Of a DNA stretch of 64,000 bases, positions 31,101 to 40,045 are shown piece by piece. This stretch comes from an uncultured Eubacteriales bacterium (lineage in GTDB: Bacteria > Bacillota > Clostridia > Christensenellales > CAG-138). Both the position numbers and the translations under genes were made by a program. Where the stretch lies: assembly GCA_902765005.1 (NCBI GenBank), contig CACWYB010000023.1, positions 1 through 64,000 on the forward strand, in the 5' to 3' direction. How positions within the stretch are numbered: position 1 is the stretch's first letter; the number at the start of each line of letters is the position of its first letter. The notes under the pieces were generated by a model that was not told where the DNA came from, searched no databases, and was given only the letters and a program-made list of their open reading frames with translations.

Positions 31101-31750
31101 TCAGCCCTGCATCCGCAGGATCTCCCGCTTGAGATGGTCCATGATCCGCTTCTCCAGCCGGGAGATGTAGCTCTGGCTGATGCCCATGGCGTCCGCCACC
31201 TGCTTCTGGGTCCGGGGCGGCTGCTCCTTGAGCCCGAAGCGCATCTCCACGATCCGCTTCTCCCGGGGCGACAGCCGGGACAGGGCCGCCCACAGAAGCC
31301 GCCGGTCCACCTCCTCCTCCAGGTTCCGGCCCACCTCCTCCCCGTCGGTGCCCAGGATGTCCGAGAGCAGAAGCTCGTTTCCGTCCCAGTCCACGTTCAG
31401 AGGCTCATCCAAGCTCACCTCCAGCTTCAGCTTACAGCTGCGGCGCAGGTACATGAGGATCTCGTTTTCGATGCACCGGGAGGCGTAGGTGGCCAGCTTG
31501 ATCCGCTTCTCCGGGTCGAAGGTGTTCACCGCCTTGATGAGGCCGATGGCACCACCAGCCTGAGATTGTGCTCGATGAGCCTGTTCCGGGCCGCCTCGCT
31601 GGTTCGTGCCGCCAGGACGCAGCTTCTCTCCTCCTCCGGCGACAGCGGCGGGGGCAGGCTCTCCCCGTTCCGCACCAGAAAGCACCGATACCGCCTGGAG
31701 AACAGCCGGGCATAGAGCCGATAGAACAGCGCGCGCAGCTTTTTGAACAT
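31101..31750 (-). pseudogene. sigE: Sporulation sigma factor sigma-E, interrupted by an internal deletion
   Basis: The 5' part from ATG 31750 (GGGAGGAAAAGG site) encodes the pro-peptide and region 1.2/2 start: [20 protein letters not shown], then [15 protein letters not shown]. After VV the family continues YIAKKF...[22 protein letters not shown]; here the frame jumps directly into an out-of-frame [29 protein letters not shown] and runs to a normal C-terminus with region 4 ([33 protein letters not shown]). About 61 bases, covering most of region 2.1-2.2 (core-RNAP binding), appear missing near 31549. As written, no active sigma-E can be made. The undamaged rest and intact spoIIGA/spoIIE neighbours make an assembly error likely. 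Confidence 0.88.
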
Positions 31751-31751
31751 C

Positions 31752-32477
31752 CCTTTTCCTCCCTTCATGGACCGCCGCCCCGGGCAGCAGCGCCTCATAC
31801 TCCCCCAAATCCATTGGCGCCCGGCCCACATACACGGGGACCGCCTCGCCCCCTGCCGCCGGCCACACCCGGCCCCGGCTCACCTCCACCGCCCCCCGGC
31901 CCTCCACCAGCAACGGCCGCCCCGGAGGCAGCGGCACCCCCGCCCCCACCAGCACCACGGGCAGGCCGGACAGGGGCTCCGTGAACAGGTTCCCCGTGTC
32001 CAGGAACGCCGTGAGCTCCCGGACGCTTCCCCCCGCCTCCAGCCGGACCCGCCGAACGCAGCCGCCCTCGAACCCGCGGCGGACAAGATACCGCATGCCG
32101 CGAATGAGCAGGGGCAGCAGGCACAGGCTGTAGACTCCCACCCGCAGGGGCAGGGCGCCCAGCAGCGTTCCGCCGGTGAGCAGGAGCAGGGCCCCGCCCA
32201 GGATCACCGAGGCCACCAGCAGGGAAAGGACCGCCCGCAGATACTCCCGCCGCCCCACCAGAAAGGCCGTGGCCAGCAGGCAGGCCACCCGGCCGGGCAG
32301 GCTCAGCAGCCGCGGAAACCGGCCCAGGGCCAGGGCGTCCCACACCGCCCCCAAGAGGGACACGAGGACCGCCCGCCCCGGCTTCACCTCCATGCCGCCC
32401 AGCGCCCCCGCCAGGTGCAGCAGGAGCAGGTTGACGGCCATGTTGTCCAGCAAAAACCACTCCAGGGACACCCTCAT
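31752..32477 (-). CDS. spoIIGA: Sigma-E processing peptidase SpoIIGA (3' boundary uncertain)
   Basis: A membrane-embedded aspartic protease that in sporulation cleaves pro-sigma-E. Five hydrophobic segments occupy about residues 8-140 and the catalytic motif is AFLDTGNLF (Asp-Thr-Gly; most homologs have DSGN) near residue 160. It begins with an ATGA overlap with spoIIE. The reading frame has no stop before the sigE start; it stays open through the first half of sigE and, because of the sigE deletion, becomes continuous with sigE's 3' half. I end it at the sigE start, where homologs finish (after the GEYEALLPG segment); the true C-terminus is not determined. Confidence 0.75.
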
Positions 32478-34714
32478 GCCACTTCCACCACCATGACGGT
32501 CATGTCGTCCCGCTGCCCCTTGCGCCGTGCAGCCGCCAAAAGATCCTCCGCCACCTGCTGCAAAGACGCCCCCTGGGTGCGCTTGAGCTCCAGCTCCAGC
32601 TCCTTGCCCAGCAGGTCGTATACCCCGTCGGTGCAGAAGATCAGCCGATCCCGCTGGCGCAGGCGGATGCGGCGGATGTAGGGCCGGGCTTCATCCACGA
32701 TGCCGCAGGGCAGGGCCTCCCCGGACAGGGTGCGCACGTTGCCCGCCCGAACCAGGCAGGTGGGCGGGGCGCCGAACTTCACCATCTCCGCCTCCCCGGT
32801 GACAAGGTCGATGCTGGCCGCGTCCAAGGTGGCGTAGATCTCCTTCTCCGCCCGGGCGATGAGGAGCCGGTTCACGTTCTCGTAGATCAGCTCCCGCTCC
32901 ACCCCCAGCCGAAACTGGTCGAACAGCAGGCCGATGGCCGCCCGGCTCTCCCGGTTGGCCTCCTCCCCGCTGCCCATGCCGTCGGATACGGCGTAGACCA
33001 CCCGGCCGCAGGGCATGCGCAGCTCCCCGATCTCGTCCCCGGACACTTCCTCCGCCTGCTCGGGCAGGGACGCCCGGGCCATTTTCACCTCCATGCCCCG
33101 AAGGGCCTCCAGCTCGAAGCGGGTGCCCGCCTCCCCCGGCTCGGTCCGGATGAGCCGCATGGACCGGTTCAGCTTCCGCCCCACGGCGGCCGCCAGCGCT
33201 TCGCCCGCCTGCTCCTCCCGGGGGCCCAGGCAAACGGAGAGGCACAGCCTGCCCCCGGTGTAGTAGGCGTCCAGGGACAGGGGCGCAAAGCCCTTTCGCA
33301 CCAGATAGGGCAGCAGTTCCCCTTCCACCCGCCTATCCCCCCAGCGGTCCTCCCGCAGGCGCACCGCCAGGAGCGACAGCATGGACGACACCCCGCAGAG
33401 CTGCCGGCTCATGTAGGCGTTCTGCTCCGCCGCGCGCCTGAGGCCCGCCTCGTGGGCGAAGGCCTGGTTGTAGGACTGGTAGGCGGCGGTCATGATCTCC
33501 CGGAAGAACTTGCAGTGGCTGTCCATGGGCGGCAGGGGCCGGACCGGGTCCCCCCGATCGTAGGCGGACAAGAGATGCAGCACCGCCCGATCGAAGGCTG
33601 CCGGGTCCCGCTGGCACAGGACCCGCCCCTCGCAGCCCACGCACACCCGGTGGGCCGCCCCCAAGGGCCAGGCCTGAACGAAGCTTTCCTCCTCCTTCTC
33701 CCGGTCAAAAAGGCCCGAGAGGGCTCCGCAAAGCCGGGCCGTCTCCTCCACCTCCAGGGCCATGCGCTCCCGCAGCCGGCCGGTGGCCCCGGCGCCGTTT
33801 TTGTCGCTGAAGCTTCGGCTGTCCAGCAGGAGCCGGGCCCGGTCCATCCACTCCCCCGGCACCACCAGAAACGCGAGGCAGGCGATGAGGGCGCTGCCCA
33901 GGGCGTAGGACTCCCCCTCCGTGCCCAGGAAGGTGTCCAGCACCGCCGCCGTGAGCAGGAAGGCCCCCGTCGTGAAGCCCCGGCCGTAATCCGACACCAG
34001 GGAGCCCATGAGGGCGCAGAGGGCGGTGGTCCCCAGCAGGGCCGCCCCCTCCTCCAGGCCGAAGGCCAGCAGGGCCGCCGGCAGGATGCCCGTGCCCAGG
34101 CCCGCCGGGCCCTTGCACTCCACGAGCAGCAGCACCCCTGCGTCCAGCAGCACCACGGGCAAGGACACGCCCGCGGCGGCAAAATCCCCCATGCCCAGGA
34201 GCAGCAGTCCCCACAGGCCGAAGAGGAGCAGCTGCTCCGGCTCCTGCAGGACGCAGAGCCGGCTTCCGTGGCGCAGGAGCCCCAGGCACCGGCTGATGAG
34301 CACCACGGCCACCGCCGACATGGCCAGCGACAGCATGGCGTAGGCGCAGGAGCGCCAGGTGAGCACCATCTCAAAGGGCAGCACGGCGATCTCGCACAGC
34401 AGGAACACCAGCATCCGGGCGCTGACGGACACCTCCTCCAGCATGATTTTCATGAGCCGGGTGAGCAGCACGAAGGCCGCCGCCGCGATCATCACGCCCC
34501 AAAGGGGCTCCCCGCTGAGGAAAGCGCCGATGAGGACCCCGGCCCCGGCGAAGAGGGGGTCGATGTTCATGAGCTCCGCCGCCGCCATGGCGGCCAGGCC
34601 GAAGGGGGCGCAGCTCTCCCCCACCCGCACCCGGCACAGCACCAGGCTCCCCAGGAAGGTGCCCAGCTCCAAGATGTGCTTCGTTGTGTTCCAACCCTGT
34701 TTCTTTCGGTTCAT
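32474..34714 (-). CDS. spoIIE: Stage II sporulation protein E
   Basis: About 746 residues: roughly ten membrane segments in the first 310 residues, a linker domain, and a C-terminal PP2C phosphatase with [39 protein letters not shown] and [12 protein letters not shown] supplying the metal-binding aspartates. It dephosphorylates SpoIIAA-P, activating sigma-F at the polar septum. The start is ambiguous: ATG 34714 or in-frame ATG 34732; neither has a strong ribosome binding site. It overlaps spoIIGA by 4 bases. Having spoIIE directly upstream of spoIIGA-sigE differs from Bacillus, where spoIIE is unlinked. Confidence 0.9.
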   Translation of the reverse strand: MNRKKQGWNTTKHILELGTFLGSLVLCRVRVGESCAPFGLAAMAAAELMNIDPLFAGAGVLIGAFLSGEPLWGVMIAAAAFVLLTRLMKIMLEEVSVSARMLVFLLCEIAVLPFEMVLTWRSCAYAMLSLAMSAVAVVLISRCLGLLRHGSRLCVLQEPEQLLLFGLWGLLLLGMGDFAAAGVSLPVVLLDAGVLLLVECKGPAGLGTGILPAALLAFGLEEGAALLGTTALCALMGSLVSDYGRGFTTGAFLLTAAVLDTFLGTEGESYALGSALIACLAFLVVPGEWMDRARLLLDSRSFSDKNGAGATGRLRERMALEVEETARLCGALSGLFDREKEEESFVQAWPLGAAHRVCVGCEGRVLCQRDPAAFDRAVLHLLSAYDRGDPVRPLPPMDSHCKFFREIMTAAYQSYNQAFAHEAGLRRAAEQNAYMSRQLCGVSSMLSLLAVRLREDRWGDRRVEGELLPYLVRKGFAPLSLDAYYTGGRLCLSVCLGPREEQAGEALAAAVGRKLNRSMRLIRTEPGEAGTRFELEALRGMEVKMARASLPEQAEEVSGDEIGELRMPCGRVVYAVSDGMGSGEEANRESRAAIGLLFDQFRLGVERELIYENVNRLLIARAEKEIYATLDAASIDLVTGEAEMVKFGAPPTCLVRAGNVRTLSGEALPCGIVDEARPYIRRIRLRQRDRLIFCTDGVYDLLGKELELELKRTQGASLQQVAEDLLAAARRKGQRDDMTVMVVEVA

Positions 34715-34720
34715 GGCCCC

Positions 34721-34755
34721 ATTGTAGCCCATGGGGCCGGTGGATTTTCGGCGAA
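34721..34755 (-). promoter_or_regulatory. Candidate Spo0A-controlled promoter of spoIIE
   Basis: Minus strand TTCGCCGAAAA (34755-34745) differs at two positions from the 0A box TTTGTCGAAAA and lies at the -35 of a TACAAT (34726-34721). If this -10 is used the message would start at or beside ATG 34714. Confidence 0.4.
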
Positions 34756-34859
34756 TCCCGCGGGGACGGCCCCCTTTCTTCCCGACAGGATGAGCCCTTC
34801 TCCCGCCGGGTTTGCCCCTTTGCCGGGGCTTGTGCCCCGCCCGCCGCAAAAACGCTGTC

Positions 34860-34888
34860 TTGCGCGGCGCAGGCGGCTGCGGTATACT
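34860..34888 (+). promoter_or_regulatory. Promoter of the LRR lipoprotein gene
   Basis: TTGCGC (34860-34865), 17-bp spacer, TATACT (34883-34888). Confidence 0.7.
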
Positions 34889-34947
34889 ATAAAAAACGGG
34901 GCGATCCGCTCCCGACGAACCGCTGCAAGGAAAGAAGGACACTGGGC

Positions 34948-36512
34948 ATGAAACGGGCTTTGGTCGCAACCGTGCTGCTATGCTGCCTCATGGGCTGCGC
35001 CGCCGCGGCACAGGCTCCGGCAGGAACGCCTGCCCCCACCGCCGCTTTGACCGCCGCCCCCACCCAAACGCCCCGGGCAACGGCCACGGCCGCCCCCACC
35101 CCTTCGCCCCTCCTGCTGGGGGGCCAGGCCCTCACGGGCCGGGAGGAAAGCTTGCGGCTGGTCCTCACCGCGGAGGAGCTCAAAGCCCTGGACGGGTTTT
35201 CGAACCTTGCCCGGCTGGACCTTTCCGGCAGCACCTGCTACGACGCCATTTTGGCCTTCATGGCCGCCCACCCGGAAGTGGACGTGCGCTACACCGTGCA
35301 GGTGGGGGATCGGGAGGTCCCCTTCGACGCGGAGGAGCTGACCTTGGCCGCTCTGCCGGAGGGCAAGGCTCTCTCCTATCTGCCCGCCCTGAAGGCCCTC
35401 ACCGTTGAAACGCCCCTGACCCCGGACGAAGCGAAGGCCCTTCGCGCCCTGCTGCCGGCGGCGGAGCTAAGCTATTCCCTGTCCTTCGCGGGCCTGACGG
35501 CGGCATGGGACACAGACGCTTTGGACCTTTCCATGATCGACCCTGCCGACGTGCCCGAGGCCATGGCGGCGCTGGAAGAACTGCCCCGGCTCAAGGCGGT
35601 GCGCCTGTCCCGCCCGGACGAAAGCTCCCCCTGGACCCTGCAGCAGGCGGACGAGCTGATGGGCCAACTGCCGGCGCTAAAGGTGGACTACGTGGCCCAC
35701 GCCTTCGGGGTCAGCTTCCGGCTGACGGACCCGGTGGTGAGCTTCAGCGGCATAGACCTTTCGGATAAGGCGGAGGAGCTGGAAGCGCTGCTGCCGCACC
35801 TTGCCCGGGTGGGGCGGCTGGACATGGAGAACTGCGGCATTCCGGACGAGCGGATGGGGGCCCTGCGGGCGGCCTTCCCCGCACCGAAGATCGTGTGGCG
35901 GGTGGCCGTGGGGGCTTACTCCTGCCGGACCGACGCCCTCATGATCCGCTTCTCCGACTGCATCGAGGACATCCGCCTCCACGACGAGGACGTGCGCGCC
36001 CTCATCTACTGCAACGAGATCCGCTATCTTGACCTGGGTCACAACTACCTGACCAGCGCCTACTTCGCCGCCTACATGCCGGAGTTGGAGGTGTGCATCC
36101 TGGCCGTGGAGAAGCACCTTGTCGACATCTCCGCCCTGGCGCACTGCCCCAAGCTGTGGAGTATTTGGAGATCTTCTCCGGCCGGGTCACGGACCTGACG
36201 CCGCTTACGAGCTGCAAAAACCTGAAGCACCTGAACATCGGCTGGAGCCCGGTCTCGGACATCTCCCCGCTATACGAGCTGGATCTGGAGCGGCTTTGGC
36301 TCCCCCAGACCCGGGTTTCCTCCGCCGAGGTGCGGGATTTCAGGGAGCGCTTCCCCGGCTGCGAGGTGAACACCACCGCCAACGACCCGGCGGGGGGCCC
36401 CTGGCGGATCCGGGGCAACTATTACACCCCCCGGTACGCGCTGCTGCGGGAACAGTTTTGCTACGACCACATGGAGATCAACACCTATTCCGAGCCGCCT
36501 GTCTTTGAATGA
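34948..36512 (+). pseudogene. Leucine-rich-repeat lipoprotein with a frame break
   Basis: Lipoprotein: lipobox LLCCLMGC, a Thr/Ala/Pro linker to about residue 55, then degenerate leucine-rich repeats (LARLDLSGS, IRYLDLGHNYLTS, DISALAHCPKL, DLTPLTSCKNLKHLNIGWSP). The frame from 34948 breaks at about 36156: after CPKL it runs into non-homologous sequence, while EYLEIFSGRVTDLTPL continues in a second frame to the stop at 36512 (C-terminus EINTYSEPPVFE). Joining the frames restores the 22-residue repeat, so either two extra bases or loss of about one repeat unit (3n+1 bases) is responsible. The intact promoter and ribosome binding site suggest the break is recent or technical. Role unknown; surface LRR lipoproteins usually bind proteins or glycans. 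Confidence 0.75.
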
Positions 36513-36518
36513 GGGCCC

Positions 36519-36547
36519 TTGCCCCGCCGGGGCGGATATGGTATACT
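36519..36547 (+). promoter_or_regulatory. Promoter of the thymidylate kinase gene
   Basis: TTGCCC (36519-36524), 17-bp spacer, TATACT (36542-36547). Confidence 0.65.
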
Positions 36548-36576
36548 GCAATCACTTTTTTGAACGAGGACGAAAC

Positions 36577-37245
36577 ATGACCAAGACCAAGATCATCGCC
36601 TTTGAGGGCATCGACGGCACGGGCAAGAGCGTGCAGATGGAGGCGCTCAAGCGCCGCCTGGAGGAGCGGGGCCTGCGGGTGGGCACCCTGTCCTTCCCGG
36701 ATTACGGCAGCTTTTTCGGGGGCTGCGTGGGCCGCTATCTCATGAAAAAGGACGGGGTTTCCGCCAGCGACGTGGACCAGCGGAGCATGGCCCTCTGGTT
36801 CGCCATGGACCGGTGGGCGGCCTTCCAGGGGTTTGACTACGCGGATTTGGACGTGCTGCTCATTAACCGCTATGTGCTGAGCAACGCGGTCTACCAGAGC
36901 ATCCGGGACAGGGATCTGGACCGGACGGAGATTCTGGACTTCGTGCTGGAGCTGGAGTTCGAGCAGCTGAAGATCCCCCGGCCCGACCTGAACCTGATCC
37001 TGGACGTGGACCTCTCCGACGCCCAGAACAACGTGTCCAAGAAGGGCTATCGGGACTACGCCGGGGACGAGAAGGACGAGTACGAGAAGCAGGACGCCAT
37101 CCAGCTGCGGGCCCGGGCCAAGTACCTCTCCTACGGGGAGCGGCTGCGCAACGTGAAGGTGATCCCCTGCATGGAAGGGGGCGCCCTGCTGCCCATCGAC
37201 GCCATCGCCGAAAGGGTCTACGCCGCGGTGACGCCCATTCTCTGA
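36577..37245 (+). CDS. tmk: Thymidylate kinase-like protein
   Basis: A 222-residue P-loop kinase: FEGIDGTGKSVQMEALKRRL (P-loop), the DRW segment in WFAMDRWAAFQ, NRYVLSNAVYQ equivalent to the DRY-S-AYQ motif of dTMP kinases, and LNLILDVDLSDA. It would phosphorylate dTMP to dTDP. The usual DR(Y/F) Asp is Asn here (LLINRYVLS), and the lid (about 148-165, KKGYRDYAGDEKDEYEKQD) is rich in Lys and Asp/Glu rather than the Arg-rich type, so substrate range could differ. ATG 36577 with GAGGACGAAAC upstream is preferred over the longer frame, which crosses the promoter. Confidence 0.8.
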   Translation: MTKTKIIAFEGIDGTGKSVQMEALKRRLEERGLRVGTLSFPDYGSFFGGCVGRYLMKKDGVSASDVDQRSMALWFAMDRWAAFQGFDYADLDVLLINRYVLSNAVYQSIRDRDLDRTEILDFVLELEFEQLKIPRPDLNLILDVDLSDAQNNVSKKGYRDYAGDEKDEYEKQDAIQLRARAKYLSYGERLRNVKVIPCMEGGALLPIDAIAERVYAAVTPIL

Positions 37246-37257
37246 TTCCAACGAAAC

Positions 37258-37289
37258 AAAAAAGGACGGTTTTGCGCCGTCCTTTTTTT
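37258..37289 (+). terminator. Terminator of tmk
   Basis: Stem AAAGGACGG / CCGTCCTTT (37261-37269, 37277-37285) with a seven-T tail; it ends only 6 bases before the TTACAAC operator repeats of the next gene. Confidence 0.9.
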
Positions 37290-37294
37290 GCATT

Positions 37295-37358
37295 TTACAA
37301 CTCTCTTACAAGTCTATTACAACTATTTGACGTTTTGGACGAATATGGAAGGTATCAT
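37295..37358 (+). promoter_or_regulatory. Three-repeat response-regulator operator and promoter of the lipoprotein gene
   Basis: TTACAAC (37295-37301), TTACAAG (37306-37312) and TTACAAC (37317-37323) are spaced exactly 11 bp. The -10 TATCAT (37353-37358) lies 29 bases after the last repeat, close to 8 plus two 11-bp turns, the register seen at the other two promoters with this motif. Confidence 0.65.
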
Positions 37359-37386
37359 GGTCGTGAAAGAGAAAGGAGGCACGAAC

Positions 37387-38799
37387 ATGAAACGGATCTG
37401 TATGCTGATGCTGGCGGCTTTGCTGCTGATCGGCTGCCAGCCCACGCCCGAGGAGGAGTATGTGGTGAACAAGCGGGACAGCGGCGTGGAGGCGAAGCTG
37501 GAGAAGGAAACCGACGAGAGCGCCCAGGAAAGGGGCGCCCAGATGCTGCCGGAACGGTGGGACGAGGTCTACGAAACGGACCTGATGACCCTGACCTTCG
37601 CCGCCCCCATCGTCCAGAAGGAGGACGGGCTCTACCCCGTGTACCGGACCCGGAGCGCCCCGCTCACGGAGGCAGAGATCATCAAGTACCTGAATATCCT
37701 CTTCCCCGACCCCGTGACCGTGCGGCAGAACCTGCCCACCAAGGCGGACATCCAGAAGGAGATGGAATGGTATTTGAATGATGCCCAGGCCAAGCTGGAC
37801 TGGCAGGACGCGGGCCGGCCCGACGACGGGGTGGACCGGGACGAGACGCCCATCACCCGGGAGGAGGTCAATGAGGAGCTGGCCAACTACCAGGCGCTGA
37901 TCCAGAAGGCCCCGGAGACCAACGAGGAGAGCCCCGCCACGGCCTACCACATCCCCACCGGCCAGGAGGGCATCCTGGTCTACCGGATGCAGTCCGGGGA
38001 CACCGTGATCGTGAACCCCTCCTGGAACGGGAGCCTCTACGCGGGCCTGGGCAGCAACCACACCCACGTCTACCCCCGGTATGAGTATGAGGAAATGAAG
38101 CGGTTAGACGACGAGGACACCCTCCCCTACACCCCCGTGACCGCGGACCAAAAGAAGTGCGAGCAGGTGGCCAAGGACGCCCTCACTAAGCTGGGCATCG
38201 AGGGCATGGTCCTGGTCGAGACGGAGGAGGCGAACCTGATGGACGGCCGGATATGCCTCTCCGGGGGCTACGAGTGCCTGTTCGTCCGGGACTTCGGGGG
38301 GTACCCCTATCTTGGCAGCAACTTTGAGCCCGCCCAGGGCCTGACCTACGGGAGCGACGACAGCTTCATGGCCAACAAGCACATCAACGCCGAGGAGCTG
38401 CGGCTCTTCGCCGACGAGGAGGGCGTGAAGCTCATCAGCTTCGACGCCCCCAAGATGATCGTGGGCATCGAAAGCAAGAACATCGAGCTGCTGCCCTTCG
38501 AGAAGGCCCAGGAGCGCATCAAGCAGGGCCTCACCTACGGCCTGTCTAAGTGGGCCCAGGATGTGAAGCAGAACGAGCCGGAGGTGAAGCTGAACGTGGA
38601 GATATATAAGATCGCCCTGACCACCTACACCCTCCACGTGCCCAACAGCGAGGATTACTATGAGATGCCCTGCTACGTGGTGTACTACGACCCCTGGCAG
38701 CGGCCGGACAGCAGCCGGAACGACAAGACCATGATGCAGGAGACGTTGCTCATCAACGCCGTGGACGGGTCCATCGTCCACACGGATTGGGGGTATTGA
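37387..38799 (+). CDS. DUF6034-like lipoprotein, predicted target of the two-component system
   Basis: A 470-residue lipoprotein: MKRICMLMLAALLLIGC lipobox (Cys17) then QPTPEEEYVVNKRDSG, an N-terminal pattern typical of DUF6034 lipoproteins of gut Clostridia, followed by MLPERWDEVYETDLMTLTFAAPIV. The rest is a mixed alpha/beta extracytoplasmic region with no catalytic motif that I recognise. The perfect AAAGGAGG before ATG 37387 decides the start against upstream in-frame ATGs, which would add a non-signal extension. Its promoter carries three TTACAAC-type repeats, linking it to the regulator encoded at 29079-29729. The surface location fits an envelope-stress output or a sensor ligand (inference). 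Confidence 0.75.
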   Translation: MKRICMLMLAALLLIGCQPTPEEEYVVNKRDSGVEAKLEKETDESAQERGAQMLPERWDEVYETDLMTLTFAAPIVQKEDGLYPVYRTRSAPLTEAEIIKYLNILFPDPVTVRQNLPTKADIQKEMEWYLNDAQAKLDWQDAGRPDDGVDRDETPITREEVNEELANYQALIQKAPETNEESPATAYHIPTGQEGILVYRMQSGDTVIVNPSWNGSLYAGLGSNHTHVYPRYEYEEMKRLDDEDTLPYTPVTADQKKCEQVAKDALTKLGIEGMVLVETEEANLMDGRICLSGGYECLFVRDFGGYPYLGSNFEPAQGLTYGSDDSFMANKHINAEELRLFADEEGVKLISFDAPKMIVGIESKNIELLPFEKAQERIKQGLTYGLSKWAQDVKQNEPEVKLNVEIYKIALTTYTLHVPNSEDYYEMPCYVVYYDPWQRPDSSRNDKTMMQETLLINAVDGSIVHTDWGY

Positions 38800-38877
38800 T
38801 ATCCATCCATTCACTATCGCAAGCGCGGTGCAGCCGCGCGCACGCAGCCGACAGAGAATGAACGGCAAACGGAATTG

Positions 38878-38904
38878 AAAAAGGACGGCCAAGCCGTCCT
38901 TTTT
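38878..38904. terminator. Bidirectional terminator between the lipoprotein gene and SRP RNA
   Basis: A perfect 12-bp stem AAAAAGGACGGC / GCCGTCCTTTTT (38878-38889, 38893-38904) with A/T tails usable on both strands. Confidence 0.9.
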
Positions 38905-38912
38905 CACAAAGA

Positions 38913-39103
38913 AATGCGTGCACCCCGAGATCGACAGGGCGCTACCGTCTTACCGGTTGCCGGTGGCTCCTCGCAGGAGACCTCGCGGCACACGGAAGGT
39001 TCCGCTTAGTGCTGCTTCCGTCAGGATCTGACACGGTTCACAGGCTTCCGTTGCACGAGTCCCACGGGTATAGGGCACCGCTACCTCCCCGTCTGGCACG
39101 CAA
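38913..39103 (-). ncRNA. ffs: Signal recognition particle RNA
   Basis: The minus strand contains the universal SRP helix-8 core: GTGTCAGATCCTGACGG followed by GAAGCAGCACTAAG (plus-strand 39003-39036), with flanking complementary arms extending to TGCGTGC near 39102 and GCACGCA near 38915, so the transcript can fold as one long rod of about 190 bases. That is longer than the 4.5S type (about 115) and shorter than the Bacillus scRNA (about 270). It would bind Ffh for cotranslational targeting. Ends are inferred from the promoter -10 at 39113-39108 and the terminator at 38878-38904. Confidence 0.85.
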
Positions 39104-39107
39104 GGGT

Positions 39108-39136
39108 ATTATAGCGTGTCAGGCTTCCTTTTGCAA
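39108..39136 (-). promoter_or_regulatory. Promoter of SRP RNA
   Basis: Minus strand TTGCAA (39136-39131), 17-bp spacer, TATAAT (39113-39108), located inside and just after the 3' end of the QueG-like gene. Confidence 0.8.
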
Positions 39137-40045
39137 GTGGGAAATGGCCCAGAGGAGGGTTTCTTTCAGGTCCCCCTCCGATTGGGCCGTCTGGGCCTTT
39201 AGAAGGGGCAGCAGGTCGGTGCGGTTTTGATTGGCCGCCAGGACCGCCGCCTGGGCGGTGAGCTTGCCCCCCTTCCTCATGTTTTTGCCGATAAGTTCAA
39301 GGGCAGGCTTCAGATCGCCGGAAAGGAGCTTTTCCAGGTCGAAGGCGGCTTCCTCCGCCGCCGTCATGGGCCGGGGCGCCATGAAGTGATTGAGGGGGCA
39401 CACGTTTTGGCACACCTCGCAGCCCAGGAGGCAAATCAGCTTCTCCATGACCCATTCGGGCATGGCCGGCCCCTCCTCATAGGCCCGGAGGCACTTTCGC
39501 CAGTCGTAGCCATTTGGGCCGATGGCGCCGCCGGGGCAGGCCCGACGGCAGCGGTTGCAATGGACGCAGGCGGTAAAGGGGGCCCCTTTGGGGGTGAAGG
39601 TAAGCTGTTCCGCCGGCAAAGCTGCCATCAGGGCCTGGACCACGAACCGGGTGCCGCAGCCGGGAAGATAGATGAGGTCGCTGTCGAGACGTGTCCCCAA
39701 GCCCCAATCCACCAGGATGGTCTTCACGGGCACCGCCGCCCGCTCGGTCCGCACCCCCTCCTCCGCCAGTTGCCCCCGCAGGGCCTGCATGGCCAGATAG
39801 CTTTGATGGGAGGCGGGATAGTAGCCGGAGAGGACGGCCTCGGGGGCAAGGGGCGCATAGGCCCAGATGAGAAGGAGCAGCGCGTTGGCCCAGGGGTAGG
39901 CCGAGGCGGCGTCCGCCTCGATCCAGCCCGTCTGGGGCGCAAACGCGCCGCTTTCCCGGCGGCGCGTCCATGCTTCATATTGGGGCACGGGGAGCAGAAA
40001 GCCCTCCCGAAAGCCTGCGGTTTTCACCAATTCGTGTAGGTTCAT
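39119..40045 (-). CDS. queG: Epoxyqueuosine reductase-like iron-sulfur protein (QueG family)
   Basis: A 308-residue protein with the two 4Fe-4S motifs of QueG: CVHCNRCRRACPGGAI and CLLGCEVCQNVCPLN, plus an N-terminal cobalamin-binding-like region (IYLPGCGTRFVVQALMA). QueG reduces epoxyqueuosine to queuosine in tRNA using cobalamin and electrons from its clusters. The sequence is divergent in the N-terminal half, so a different reductase of the same family is possible. It starts with an ATGA overlap with ntpD and is therefore translated as the last gene of the V-ATPase operon, an unusual context. Confidence 0.75.
   Translation of the reverse strand: MNLHELVKTAGFREGFLLPVPQYEAWTRRRESGAFAPQTGWIEADAASAYPWANALLLLIWAYAPLAPEAVLSGYYPASHQSYLAMQALRGQLAEEGVRTERAAVPVKTILVDWGLGTRLDSDLIYLPGCGTRFVVQALMAALPAEQLTFTPKGAPFTACVHCNRCRRACPGGAIGPNGYDWRKCLRAYEEGPAMPEWVMEKLICLLGCEVCQNVCPLNHFMAPRPMTAAEEAAFDLEKLLSGDLKPALELIGKNMRKGGKLTAQAAVLAANQNRTDLLPLLKAQTAQSEGDLKETLLWAISHLQKEA

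Noticed and set aside
31101-32477. A genuine SpoIIGA-sigma-E fusion protein
   Set aside because: The fused frame translates the first half of sigE out of frame into an Ala/Gly/Arg-rich stretch with no homology and lacks sigma region 2; a deletion is the simpler explanation.
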